Assembly (NCBI GenBank): GCA_012295275.1
Contig: CM022677.1
Coordinates: 9,860,804-9,924,803, forward strand
Source of the DNA: Chrysomallon squamiferum
Taxonomy: Eukaryota > Mollusca > Gastropoda > Neomphalida > Peltospiridae
Reading direction: 5' to 3'
Length of the DNA stretch: 64,000 nucleotides
Of this stretch, positions 49,630 to 62,540 are shown piece after piece. The notes under the pieces were generated by a model that had not been told where the DNA came from, searched no databases, and saw only the letters and a list, made by a program, of their open reading frames with translations. Position 1 is the stretch's first letter, and the number at the start of each line of letters is the position of its first letter. The translations under genes and the position numbers were made by a program.

Positions 49630-52600
49630 TTTTTTTCTCTATTATTATTACTTGTTTTTCTTTCTATTATTATTTGTTTTTCTCTCTATTATTATTACTT
49701 GTTTTTCTCTCTATTATTATTACTTGTTTTTCTCTTATTATTTGTTGTTTTTCTCTATTATTATTACTTGTTTTTCTTTCTATTATTATTACTTGTTTTT
49801 CTCTCTATTATTTGTTGTTTTTCTCTATTATTATTACTTGTTTTTCTCTCTATTATTATTACTTGTTTTTCTCTCTATTATTATAACGTGTTTTTCGCTC
49901 TATTATTATTACTTGTTTTTCTCTATTATTATTTGTTTTTCTCTATTATTATTATTTGTTTTTCTCTATATTATTATTTTTTTTTCTTTCTATTATTATT
50001 ACTTGTTTTTCTCAATATTATTATTACTTGTTTTTTTTCTATTATTATTACTTGTTTTTTTTCTATATTATTATTACTTGTTTTTTCTCTCTATTATTAT
50101 TACTTTTTTCTCTATATTATTATTGTTTTTTCTTTCTATTATTATTACTTGTTTTCTCTATATTATTATTTTTTTCTCTCTATTATTATTACTTTTTTTC
50201 TATATTATTATTGTTTTTCTTTCTATTATTATTACTTTTTTTTCTCTCTATTATTATTACTTGTTTTTCTCTCTTATTTTTTTGTTTTTTCTATATTACT
50301 TGTTTATTATTATTACTTTTTTTCTCTCTATTATTATTACTTGTTTTTCTCTATATTATTATTACTTGTTTCTCTATATTATTATTACTTGTTTTTCTCT
50401 ATTATTATTTGATGTTTTTTCTCTATTATTATTATTTGTTTTTTCTCTATTATTATTACTTGTTTTTCTTTTTATTATTATTACTTGTTTTCTCTCTTAT
50501 TATTACTTGTTTTTCTCTGTATTATTACTTGTTTTTCTTTCTATTATTATTATTTGTTTTTTCTCTATTATTATTTGTTTTTCTCTCTATTATTATTACT
50601 TGTTTTTTCTCTATTATTATTATTTGTTTTTCTCTATTATTATTTGTTTTTTTCTCTATTATAATTACTTGTTTTTTTTTTTTATTATAATTACTTGTTT
50701 TCTCTCTTATTATTACTTGTTTTTCTTATTATTACTTTTTTCTCTCTATTATTTCTTTTTTTTTCTATTATTATTATTTGTTTTTTCTCTATTATTTTTT
50801 GTCTCTATTATTACTTGTTTTTCTCTATTATTATTATTATTACTTTTTTTTCTCTATTATTATTACTTGTTTTTTCTCTATTATTATTAACTTGTTTTTT
50901 TTATTATTATTATTTTTTTTCTCTATTATTATTACTTGTTTTTCTCTATTATTATTTGTTTTTTCTCTATTATTATTATTGTTTTTACTTATTTTTTTCT
51001 TTTATTATTATTACTTGTTTTCTCTCTATTATTATATTATTATTGTTTTTTTTCTCTATTATTATTACTTTTTTTCTCTCTATTATTATTACTTATTTTT
51101 CTTTTTCTTATTATTTTTGTTTTTTTTCTCTATATTATTATTACTTGTTTTTTCTCTATATTATTACTTGTTTTTTCTCTCTATTATTTTACTTGTTTTT
51201 CTCTATTATTATTATTATTTTACTTTTTTCTCTATATTATTTTACTTGTTTTTTCTCTATTATTATTATTTGTTTTTCTCTATTATTATTACTTTTTTTT
51301 TTTATTATATTATTATTATTATTACTTGTTTTTTTTTTTATTATTATTCTTGTTTTTTCTCTATTCTATTATTATTATTTATTTTTTTTTCTCTATTATT
51401 ATTATTATTTGTTTTTCTCTCTATTATTATTATTTGTTTTCTCTCTATTATTATTGTTTGTTTTTCTCTATTATTATTACTTGTTTTTTCTCTATTATTA
51501 TTATTTTTTTTTTCTCTATTATTATTTTTTTCTCTATTATTATTATTTTTTTTTCTCTATTATTATTACTTGTTTTCTATTATTTTACTTGTTTTTTCTC
51601 TATTAATTATTTGTTTCTATTATTGTTTTTTTTTCTCTTATTATTACTTGTTTTTCTCTATTATTTTACTTGTTTTTTTTTCTCTATTATTATTACTTGT
51701 TTTTCATTATTATTATTATTATTATTATTTGTTTTCTCTATTATTTTTTTTTTTATTTTGTTTTTTCTCTCTATTATTACTTGTTTTTCTCTATTATTAT
51801 TTTGTTTTTTCTCTCTATTATTTATTACTTGTTTTTTTTTCTATTATTATTATTTGTTTTTCTCTATTATTATTATTTGTTTTTTTTACTCTCTATTATT
51901 ATTACTTATTTTTTTTCTCTATTATTATTTGTTTTTCTCTCTCTATTATTATTATTTGTTTTTCTCTATTTACTTGTTTTTTTCTATTATTATTATTTGT
52001 TTTTTTTCTCTATTATTATTACTTGTTTTTCTCTCTCTCTATTATTATTACTTGTTTTTCTCTATTATTATTACTTGTTTTTCTCTATTATTATTACTTG
52101 TTTTTCTCTCTATTATTATTTTGTTTTTCTCTATTATTTTGTTTTTTTCTCTATTATTATTTTGTTTTTCTCTATTTTTTTTTTTTTCTCTATTATTATT
52201 ACTTGTTTTTTTCTCTCTATTATTATTACTTGTTTTTCTCTATTATTATTTATTTTGTTTTTCTCTATTATTATTACTTGTTTTTCTCTCTATTATTGTT
52301 ACTTGTTTTTCTCTATTATTATTATTTGTTTTTTCTCTATTATTATTTATTATTGTTTTTGTTTTCTATTATTATTATTATTTTTGTTTTTCTCTATTAT
52401 TATTGTTACTTGTTTTTCTTTCTATTATTATTATTTGTTTTTCTCTATTATTATTACTTGTTTTTCTCTATTATTATTTGTTTTTCTCTATTATTATTAC
52501 TTGTTTTTGTCTATTATTATTGTTATTTTTCTCTCTATTATTATTACTTGTTTTTCTCTATTATTATTTGTTTTTCTATATTATTATTACTTGTTTTTGT

Positions 52601-52690
52601 CTATTATTATTGTTATTTTTCTCTCTATTATTATTACTTGTTTTTCTCTCTATTATTATTTGTTTTTCTCTCTATTACTGTTACATGTTT
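49630..52690 (+). repeat. 3.1-kb pyrimidine-rich satellite, over 100 copies
   Basis: Units of about 20-27 bases with core TTATTATTACTTGTTTTTCT and a variable CTCTA joint fill the whole interval, with small length changes in the triplet and T runs. Because the unit holds almost no stop triplets, long open frames (up to 640 codons) run through all three + frames, encoding only Tyr/Leu/Phe/Ile/Ser strings. These are not genes. On the + strand I saw no AG dinucleotide through the array. Confidence 0.97.
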
Positions 52691-53229
52691 TTCTTGCTAA
52701 AGCAGCAGTAAATGAAGAATATTTAGAACAGTTGTGAATAATCACACACATGCACACATGCATGCATACACCCCCCCACACAAAAAATAACTACTAACTC
52801 CTCTTACTTGCTTACTTTTCAAAACACATTAACATTTATATCAGCATTTATTCTTTCTTATCATTTGAATTTGAATTTTATTTTACTGTCTTATGTAATT
52901 AGTATTTATTATATTCATTTCTTTATTGAAGAATGAGCCTCTGTTAATATATCAGCATTTTGATACAAGTAAATGTATTTTGCAGTCTGTTTATTTCCTT
53001 TAAATCCTTTCATTTTCTTTTAAAATAGGTTTCCTTTTCTGTTTAGTTTTTTCTTCTTCGTCTTCTGCTGAATACATTAATACATAAAACCTGAATTTAA
53101 AAAATTAAACAAAAAATTCTTACTTTTTGTCTAAAATATTTTTCTTATTTAAAAAAGAAAAAAAGGGAATAGAACAACAAACATAAATTCTTGCTAAAGT
53201 ACATAAGAGTATTTATTTCATTTCTAATA

Positions 53230-53800
53230 TTTCTCCCTGGCACTGTATATTATGTGTCTGTATCTCTCTCTCTGTTTTTTTCTATGTATATAAACAGAAC
53301 CAATCAAGTCTTTCACTCCAGCCAGTACAAAGAAAGTTTTGTTTATCACAATTTCTTTTCTGAAGCCATTATTAAAACTGCTCAGGGCCAGATTTTTTCT
53401 TTTTCTTCATGTGATGGTAGTCCTCACTCCAGTTAGGTTCTTCATTTATTTCTCCTCAGTCTTTATTTATTCTTTCCCTTCTCCATCAGCAGAACACAGA
53501 TGCTGTTTTTCAGGTATCAGTTGCTGGCATGGAGCAATTAAAGTTGTGCTAGAACACATGAAATAAATGGGGTTGCAGAACATTCATGCTTTTATGTTGT
53601 TTCTGTGGGTCTCCAGGCTCAGTTTTTCAGAAGTGTGTTGATTTGCTTTGGCAGTTTTTTGCTGGTATCAAGTTTGTATCTGTGACTCTCTTTCATAAAC
53701 AAGAACTAGCCAGTTTTTTTTCTTGTCTGAATTCAGAACATAGTGTACTGACCTGGAAATACATTGTAAATCTAGGGCAAAGATTTTTTTTGCGTTAAAA
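53230..53800 (-). other. Minus-strand coding-like patch, unassigned
   Basis: Read on the minus strand, parts are rich in Lys, Glu, Gln and Asn codons and open for 20-40 codons (for example a run with KKNWLVLVYERESQIQT near 53720). Stops and frame changes break it. Style resembles the decayed pieces at 24-32 kb. No family recognised. Confidence 0.2.
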
Positions 53801-56380
53801 TAAAAAGTTTCAGTTAAATATATTTATAAAGATAAGTTTTTAAATCACTATAATTCATCATTATTGTTATATGATGATGTTATTCTATTTATTATTATTA
53901 TTATTATTACTATTATTATTATTATTATTATCTTCTTTGTTATTACTGTTAATTATTATTATTATTATTATTATCAGCATCATTATTTTATTTTAATATT
54001 GTTTTGTGTTATTTTAACTTTATTCCAAAGCTATTTTGTTAGGATGCTTTTTTTTTTTAATGTTTTTTATATTTTTTATACTGTTAGTTTTGAAATCCCA
54101 TGTGAAATGGCCTTTTAACAGGTGACAATGAATGTTTAAATTTTAATACTTTTCAGTGGTTTGACAGGAATGTACATTAAAACATATTCTACTTTTTTAA
54201 ATCATTTTCTTGTTCCATTTTTTATTTTTTTATTTTTTCAAATGTGAGTGATTACTGAAGTGAGGTCACCATAAAAATTAAGAGAAATAGATTTGTCATC
54301 TTTTGATACGTCATATTCCCGGCATTTTTATGATTTTCACATAAAAAATTAAACACATAAAAGCCATTATCTGAATTTGAAAAGAAACAAAACATTATAG
54401 GAATATTTTTGTTATCAAGAGTGATATAAATTTAAAAAATAAACTCAGAATACTCAGAAAAACAAACATAAGTTAAATATTAGAAATCTCTGAGTATTTT
54501 AATATCTTTATTATTTAATTATTATTATTATTATTACAGTTATTTATTATTGTTAATATTATTGTTATTATTATTGTAACAATTATTATTATTATTATCA
54601 TCATCCTATTGGTTATTATTTTATTTTAGTATTGTTAGCTGCACATTAACACAAAGATGTATTTATTATCAGAAATAATTAATTAAATAGCTATTTGTCA
54701 TACTGATTAAAAATGTAGTATACCATGTGCAGTGTTTTTCTTATAGCCTGTATCTGTCGCTGTCAATATTTGAAAGCACAACTTTAGACACTATACTATG
54801 TCTTTTACTTTGTTTTCTGTTAGGTCATTTGGCTCCAAATTCTATTATTTTGAATCTGTATTTAAACTTAAAATAATTTGTTGCAATATCAGTGAAATAC
54901 TGTGACTGTTGTTGTTGTAATTGTTTTCATTTATCTATTTTTATTTATATATTTATTTAATTAATTATATCATTATTATTATTTAGTAATAATGGTGATA
55001 CAAATTTAATCTTAACTTAATTATAATAATTCTTGTTCCTACGGTAATTTTAAGACGTCTGTAAATATATAATATACAGATTAAGGAAGTTATAAACCTA
55101 ATGTTAGTAGTCCCTGTTTCTGAAATACTTTGTTTAGAAAAACAATTACACTTTACACATTTGCAGAATAATAATAATAATAAAATTATTTAAACAGATT
55201 TTTTTTCTAATATAAACAATAACAAAAATGACTAATAACAATGAACAATTGTACAAAAAGGATTTTTTATAAATATGTTTCTTTTAACTAATATTATTTG
55301 ACAGGAAAATAATCTTTATCTTGTTATTTTTATCTGTAAAGCCATTACTCCAGAAAAGCTACCACAGCATGAAACCTTGTTACAAAGAGCTGTTTGATTC
55401 TTCAGTTTACTTGAAACAGAATAATGAACTCTGTATAAGTAACCAAAGAAGAAAATTAACCAGTACATTTGTAACATAAAAATATGTAGTAATGAGTAAA
55501 TCAACCTTGAATTGTATTTAAATTAAAATTTACAAAGCTTTTTTTTATAATTTCTATAGTGAATAAATGTATGATACAAGAAGTTGCTCATTTTTATATA
55601 ATAACATAAACACACACACAAACACACACATAGAAAAACTGCATATTAATATAACGTGTGTGTGTCCTTATTGCAATTTTCAAAAACATTAATGAAAATA
55701 AAGTTATGTTATAAATTAATTATTAAAAGCCATTTTTAAACATATAAATACATAATATATTTCTTTAAAAAAAATATAATGAAAGGCATTAATAATTACT
55801 ATTGTTAGAAGTTTAAAGAAACATAATTATATAAAGTTGTTTTAAATGTAACGATTGAGAAAAGCAAATTATTAATTATTAAAATGTTTAAATATTTTAT
55901 TTGGCAAAACTGTACAGAAAAGCCAGTTATAAAACACACACACACGAAAACCCCCAAAGAAAAAACAAAAAAATGGGCTCTATAGTTATCAAACATTCTT
56001 GTACTGGTTCATTATAAATGATTATAGATATGTAATGAATAATAATAATAATAATAAAGAAAAATGAAATAAAAATATAATAAAAATATCAAAATGGTCG
56101 AATTAGTTAAATAATTAATACAATAATTTAAAGTTGAAGTATGTTGATGATAAATTAATCATTGAAGGAACATAGGTGAGCTCAGTTTTACAGTTATCTA
56201 TAATTATTTTCATTGCTGATTAAATTATTATTATTATTATTACTGTTATTGGTGTTTTATTAATACATTATTTATTACAGATTATATAAATGATTACAAA
56301 ATTTGTTGCACTGGGAAAATTGAAAATGCAATTTTAAAAAAAATTATTATTAATAATTATGATCACTATTGTTATGTTGT

Positions 56381-56381
56381 A

Positions 56382-56432
<51 letters not shown>
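56381..56432 (+). repeat. TTA microsatellite
   Basis: About 50 bases of TTA triplets. Confidence 0.95.
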
Positions 56433-57211
56433 GTTTTTTATTGGATTATGTTCATAGTATTTTTCAGCACATTTGTGGATGAACAGATAAAGAGAGACCT
56501 ATCACATATCAAATAGCTACTATTTAAATCTAATTTAATGTCACTGATTATTCTAAATATAACAGTATAATAATACTGAAACATTTGTATTCAGAAAACA
56601 GTAATACATTTTGAAAATGTACAGTAAATTTATAAATAAGTGTTTTCTTATAAAATAAAGAATAAAATAATCAAATAATAAATAAATAAATTAAAAAATA
56701 ATAATAATAAAACAAAACTATTAAAAATATTCATGAATAAAAAAAAAAAAAAAAAAAAGAAGCTAATAATCACAAAAAAAAGGAATAAAAAGTAAGTAAA
56801 TAAATAAAATATATAAGAGTGTAGGCTGACTTTTGAAGAAATATTGTTTAGGGATAGTAAAGCTGAATATACATTTCTCTAAGACTTTTTCTTTGATTTG
56901 CTAAATGACATCAAACTGGCAGCTGTGAGGGATGGTGACTAACAAGCAAACAGTGAAGTGAATGCAGAGTCACATCAGAGGGAGATAACACAGTCAGTGC
57001 TTATCAACTTGTACTCTGAAAATCAATAATGAACACAGATGAATGAACATTTCTCAAAAAATTCTTCTTTTCATTTAGAAAAATCAATGTATTTACATTC
57101 ATGATGGTTTTTGTGTGGAAGCGTTTCATTGTGTGTGATTTTCAGTCAAGGGTTATTGGCTTTCTGTAACCAATTCTTGCCTTTGTTACTTTGTTGAAAC
57201 AACAGTAGCAC

Positions 57212-58092
57212 ATTAATGTACTGTGGTTAGAGTTAATGTACTGTAGTCAAAGTTGATGTAAAGTGATTAGAGTTGATGTATGGTAGTTACAGTTGATGTA
57301 CAGTAGTTACAGTTGATGTACAGTAGTTACAGTTGATGTATGGTAGTTACAGTTGATGTACAGTAGTTACAGTTGATGTACAGTGATTAGAGTTGATTTA
57401 CAGTAGTTACAGTTGATGTACAGAAGTTACAGTTGATTTACAGTAGTTACAGTTAATGTATGGTAGTTACAGTTGATGTACAGTGATTAGAGTTGATGTA
57501 CAGTGATTAGAGTTGATTTACAGTAGTTAGAGTTGATGTTACAGAAGTTACAGTTGATGTACAGTAGTTACAGTTGATGTACAGTAGTTACAGTTGATGT
57601 ATGGTAGTTATAGTTGATGTACAGTGATTAGAGTTGATTTACAGTAGTTACAGTTGATGTACAGTAGTTACAGTTGATGTATGGTAGTTATAGTTGATGT
57701 ACAGTGATTAGAGTTGATTTACAGTAGTTAAAGTTGATGTACAGTGATTAGAGTTGATTTACAGTAGTTAGAGTTGATGTTACAGAAGTTACAGTTGATG
57801 TACAGTAGTTACAGTTGATGTATGGTAGTTATAGTTGATGTACAGTGATTAGAGTTGATTTACAGTAGTTAGAGTTGATGTTACAGAAGTTACAGTTGAT
57901 GTACAGTAGTTACAGTTGATATATGGTAGATACAGTTGATGTACAGTGATTAGAGTTGATTTACAGTGATTAGAGTTGATGTACAGTAGTTACAGAAGTT
58001 ACAGTTGATGTACAGTGATTAGAGTTGATTTACAGTAGAGTTGATGTTACAGAAGTTACAGTTGATGTACAGTAGTTACAGTTGATGTGTCT
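57212..58092 (+). repeat. 20-bp minisatellite, about 44 copies
   Basis: Units of AGTTGATGTACAGTAGTTAC with recurring variants (CAGTGATTAG, TATGGTAGTTAC, TTTACAG, TTACAGAAG). The variants recur in the same order in blocks, which indicates higher-order duplication of several units at a time. Confidence 0.95.
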
Positions 58093-59189
58093 GTTTTGAT
58101 ATTCCTGTCCAGTCTCTTTTCTTTGACTAATTTATATCATTAAGAATGGTTGACACTTCCCCATACACTCATCTTATTTAGATAATTTCCTAGATAATTT
58201 GAAAAATTGAAATTTGTGTCTTTGTATAAAGGGAGGTCTGCTTGAAGATAGATTTACCTATACAGTCATCCTTATCTGCACCCCTAACCTGAACCATTCT
58301 AAACATTCTACCTGTCGGTATAGAATTACTGTCCTAATTCATTCTGTTACTCATCATCTCACTACTATCAAGTAAGATCTCCACAACCTTTATAAAGTAA
58401 CTGAAACAGAAAAAAAACAGTAACAAAAGAAAATGGAATCAATGAAAACCTTCTCAATATCTCCATGTAGAAATTCTCATTTAATCATAACACATCAACC
58501 ATATCCATCACTCTGCCAAATAACATTACCTGTGTATCATATCTCCATTTCCCCTTCACACATGTCACCCCTCACCCTAAAGAGATGGATACTTGTCTAC
58601 TATAAGCTGACTACTACCACTACTACTACTACTACTACTCCATTCAAGGTCAGACGGAGATGGAATGATTACTTTGTAAATAGAGTTGATTAGTTTACAC
58701 AGAACAAAATAATTGTACAAGTGTGATTTATTAAGTTGATTGCTTAACAAGATACTTGTCAATAATTACCACTGGAAATGTAATTATGATTACTTCAAAA
58801 TTTTTACAAAAGAAAATCAGGTTATAAACTCTATCTGAAGTCTTGCTTTGTAATTAGTTGATCTTAAAAGTGTTACTTCCATACATAAAGTTTTACTTAT
58901 ACATGTAATAATTTTGTGTGTGTGTGTGTGTCATGCAGTTATTTAAATATATTCTTAAGCAGTAACACATATATCCTAAATACCAGGATCTAAATACCTG
59001 CCCCTCCCTCTCACTTCTATTTATAAACTGCTACTAACCTCTATGTAGATAACATCCACACTAATACTTATATAATTATCTGTCCTTCCCACATCTAAAA
59101 TATGTCTTATATACTTTAATCAATATATCACTTTATCCAACTATTAATACAAGTAAATTGTTAAATATCAGTCGTAATACATGTTAGAA

Positions 59190-59282
59190 TGTTAATACAG
59201 GTGGACTATTAATACAGGTGGACTGTTAATATAGGTAGACTGTTAATACAGGTAGACTGTTAACTCAGGTGGACTGTTAGCA
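59190..59282 (+). repeat. 18-bp tandem repeat, five copies
   Basis: Units of TTAATACAGGTGGACTG with small changes (TAGACTG, ACTCAGG). Confidence 0.85.
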
Positions 59283-59559
59283 GAGTGTCTGGTTTCCAGG
59301 ATGTTTTTTCTACGTCTGGTCTCCGTGGTTCACTGGGTGCAGACTAAGCGTCTTTGTTGTGTTTAAATACAGCTTGTCACTGTACACAAACACAGCTGAC
59401 TACTGACTGTTACTGTGTTCTAGATCTGTGCTTACAGTTTTTAAACTATTTGTTTGTTAAGTAAAATTATTAGGAGTTAATTGTCTAATTATCTATTTTA
59501 ATCAGTTCATTTTCTTTCATTATTTTTATTATTTATATTTATGACTTACATGTGTATAT

Positions 59560-59685
59560 GTGGGTGTTTGTATGTATGTATGTATGTCTGCAAGTGTGTG
59601 TGTGTTTGTGTGTGTATGTGTTTGTGCAATGTGTGTGCATGTGTGTATGTGTGTTTCTGTATGTGTGTTTGTGTGTGTGGCTGGG
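59560..59685 (+). repeat. Impure TG/TATG repeat
   Basis: TG and TATG runs broken by C and T. Open frames on both strands are artefacts. Confidence 0.85.
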
Positions 59686-60297
59686 TCAGGGAAAAGGAAG
59701 ATGTCTTGTTTTACCAAAACTCAAACAACAAAATGTAAAAAATAACAAGTCTTTCTCTTGATTTGTCAGCACAACACTTCATCACTCTTTGCTAATTGCA
59801 TACATAAATGTTTTAAACACAGACACAGTGGCACTGCACTGCAGAAGCATACGAAGATGATACACTGAAAAGATGGCTAACAGGAAATAAAGATGTCAGA
59901 TATTTGTTATTTCTCAGAATGGTATAAATAATTGAATTTTTATTTGACGCATGTAATTATAAAATCAGTTCTCAACTTTTTTTTTAGTGTTAAATCTCAA
60001 ACCAGTCATACCAGAATTTATTATTTCTATTTACAGAGATTATTTTGTTGACAAAGAACAGCATTATAATATTCTATTTTTATCAAATATGATGATTTGT
60101 TACTTTCAAAACACTTATAATAAATACAAGTTTACAGGAAATGAATTTTTAATACAACATTCACAGGAACTTCAAGGGATGATTATAAATGAATCGTAAT
60201 GAAACATGTTCGGTACAGTGTACTTGTGTTTATCAGAGATGGGGAAAACCTGGGGTAGCAGTCAAACCCACATGTCAAATACTTTTGGCTGTGATGT

Positions 60298-60298
<1 letters not shown>

Positions 60299-60339
<41 letters not shown>
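60299..60339 (+). repeat. CA microsatellite
   Basis: About 40 bases of CA dinucleotides. Confidence 0.95.
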
Positions 60340-60341
<2 letters not shown>

Positions 60342-60698
60342 ATCTCTTCCTCTTCCAAATATGCATACAAAAACCCCCAAAACCCACTATTTCACTTGCC
60401 CTTAGGATTTTCATGTCTGATTACATTTTTCAGAGTAGAAATCAAAAAATACATTTATCAGTATCCCAACCAGACGCTGTGTGAAAATCTTTATTTTGAG
60501 CAGAGAATTCTGACTTCTGTGTCAGTCATTAGATTTGGATTTCAAAACAACATTTATCTCACACATTCTTAGTGAAGTCACTTAGTCTTTGCAAATAACA
60601 TTTACATAAAGTTGTATGTCTTTTTGGAAAAAATGAAATTACAGCATTTATCATACAAGCTGTACATCTAGATATACACATTTTAATTATTCTTATCA

Positions 60699-60704
60699 TT
60701 GTTA

Positions 60705-60781
<77 letters not shown>
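60699..60781 (+). repeat. TTA microsatellite
   Basis: About 80 bases of TTA triplets, the longest pure triplet run in the window. Confidence 0.97.
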
Positions 60782-62047
60782 TGGGTTTTTTTGTTGTCAC
60801 ATGAGCAATCTAAGGTAGGTTTTTTTCCTTGTCTGTGTTTTCAGTCATCAGGGTTATAGGGTTATCAGGGTCATTGAAAGTGAACAGTGTGTGTTTAGAT
60901 GCATGTATATATACATTTATGTATGTCTGTATGTATACATATGTTGTTATTCCAATATAAATATGAAGTAAAAGATGTTATAATGGTAATCATAAAGATA
61001 AATTTCAGACAAAAATAAATAAATAATATCAAGTTGCAGTATACCAGTGTCAAACAGTTCTTAATTTGTTTTGATACAAACACAATTTAGTAATTAACTA
61101 TACTTGACTGTACAGGACTTTGACTGAAGCTAGGATAACTTATCTCCTGGTTGTAAACAGTTCCTAACATTACAACACAGTGTGGTGTCTGATATGTTCA
61201 TACTGACATAGTTATTTTCTTAGGAAGACTCAGTATTTGAATATTACTTCTGTTTTACTCCATATCCCTCAGTGGCATTTCCTGTTATAATTCTATATTT
61301 TTTATTACTGTTAAAAATTATAATATTCAGCTTGACTGTATTTTTCTCTGTTCCAAATTTTGTTAGATTTAAAAATTATATATTAATAAAAATATATACG
61401 TAATAAAAAAAAAAAAAAAAATTAAATAGATAATTATAAAAAAAAAACAATAATAAAATAAATATATATAAATAAATAATGAAATAATTTTTCCTATTTA
61501 ATTACATTTTTTAGTTTTTTAATATCACACACACATCCACACTTTTTTTTAATTTTTTTAAATAATCTTTAAAGTTTTAGAAATTTTAAAAGTTAAAATA
61601 TCTCATTCATCATTATTTTTTTAATTAAAACCTATTTCTTATAAATTCTTTTTTCCTACTAATTTTACTGCTTTTTTTCATAATAGCACATTTTTATTAA
61701 AATTTCAAAAACCAATTTAAGCAAAGAGCATTGGTCCAATGCTGTAGTTCCTGTGACATTTGGTTTAGTGCAGTGTGTAATTTGATTAGGTTTTAACATT
61801 AGCCTGGATATGATATTCTCTGTGGAGTAGTGTTATTACATAAACAAGAGGGCAGAGATCGAAGAAAATTGAACTTGCAGTTTGAGATGATTGTTTCAAT
61901 TTAGTTTGGTATTTAGTCAAATTGGTCCCTTTAGCAACAGATGTCTTTTTGTGTATAGAGGTCTCATATATTAATATGCTATCACAGGATGATGTGGTTT
62001 GTAATTGAATATTTGATACTTTTTTGTAGATATAGATGTTGGGCTCC

Positions 62048-62048
<1 letters not shown>

Positions 62049-62085
<37 letters not shown>
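62049..62085 (+). repeat. TG microsatellite
   Basis: About 36 bases of TG dinucleotides. Confidence 0.95.
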
Positions 62086-62088
<3 letters not shown>

Positions 62089-62540
62089 TGCAAGTGTGTT
62101 TGTTGCAATTATTACATGGTGAGAAATGTGTAAATACACACACAAACACACATACTTACATTAATACATATGTATGCTTGTGTGTTTGTGTGTGTAATGG
62201 TCTGACAGTTAAGACTGTTGACTTGGGTTTCACTGATATTTCTATGTTTATTGACCAGTTTGGAATGTGTATATACATTGCTGTGTAATGTCTGAATTTT
62301 TATTTTTGAGTGTGGATGTAAACATTATTTTGCAGATTTGTTTTTGGGGGTTTTATGTTGGTTTTTGTTTTAATAGTTTTATCAGATGATGATGGTAATG
62401 ACAGTAACAGTAAAACGCATAATAATAGTAATGATCATAGCTAAGTTTTTAGTCCTTAGTTAAATCAGTCTTTATAACTATTTAATTGATATAACAAACT
62501 TTATTTTGGTTCACTGTTTTATGTTTTTTGTTTTTTTCAG

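Larger units (their letters stand above)
37273..62540 (+). other. Putative 25-kb first intron of paralogue D
   Basis: No intact gene is visible on either strand. The stretch is AT-rich and carries two SINE-like pieces, a candidate recursive splice site at 42931/42932, four large tandem arrays and many microsatellites (listed separately). 53230-53800 contains a minus-strand A/K-rich coding-like patch with stops. If the exon at 37240 is wrong, this is simply intergenic sequence with the tail end of D's true intron. Confidence 0.45.

Noticed and set aside
49613-52737. Open frames of up to 640 codons in all three + frames
   Set aside because: They translate a pyrimidine-rich satellite whose unit lacks stop codons. 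The products are only Tyr, Leu, Phe, Ile and Ser strings, and all frames are open equally.
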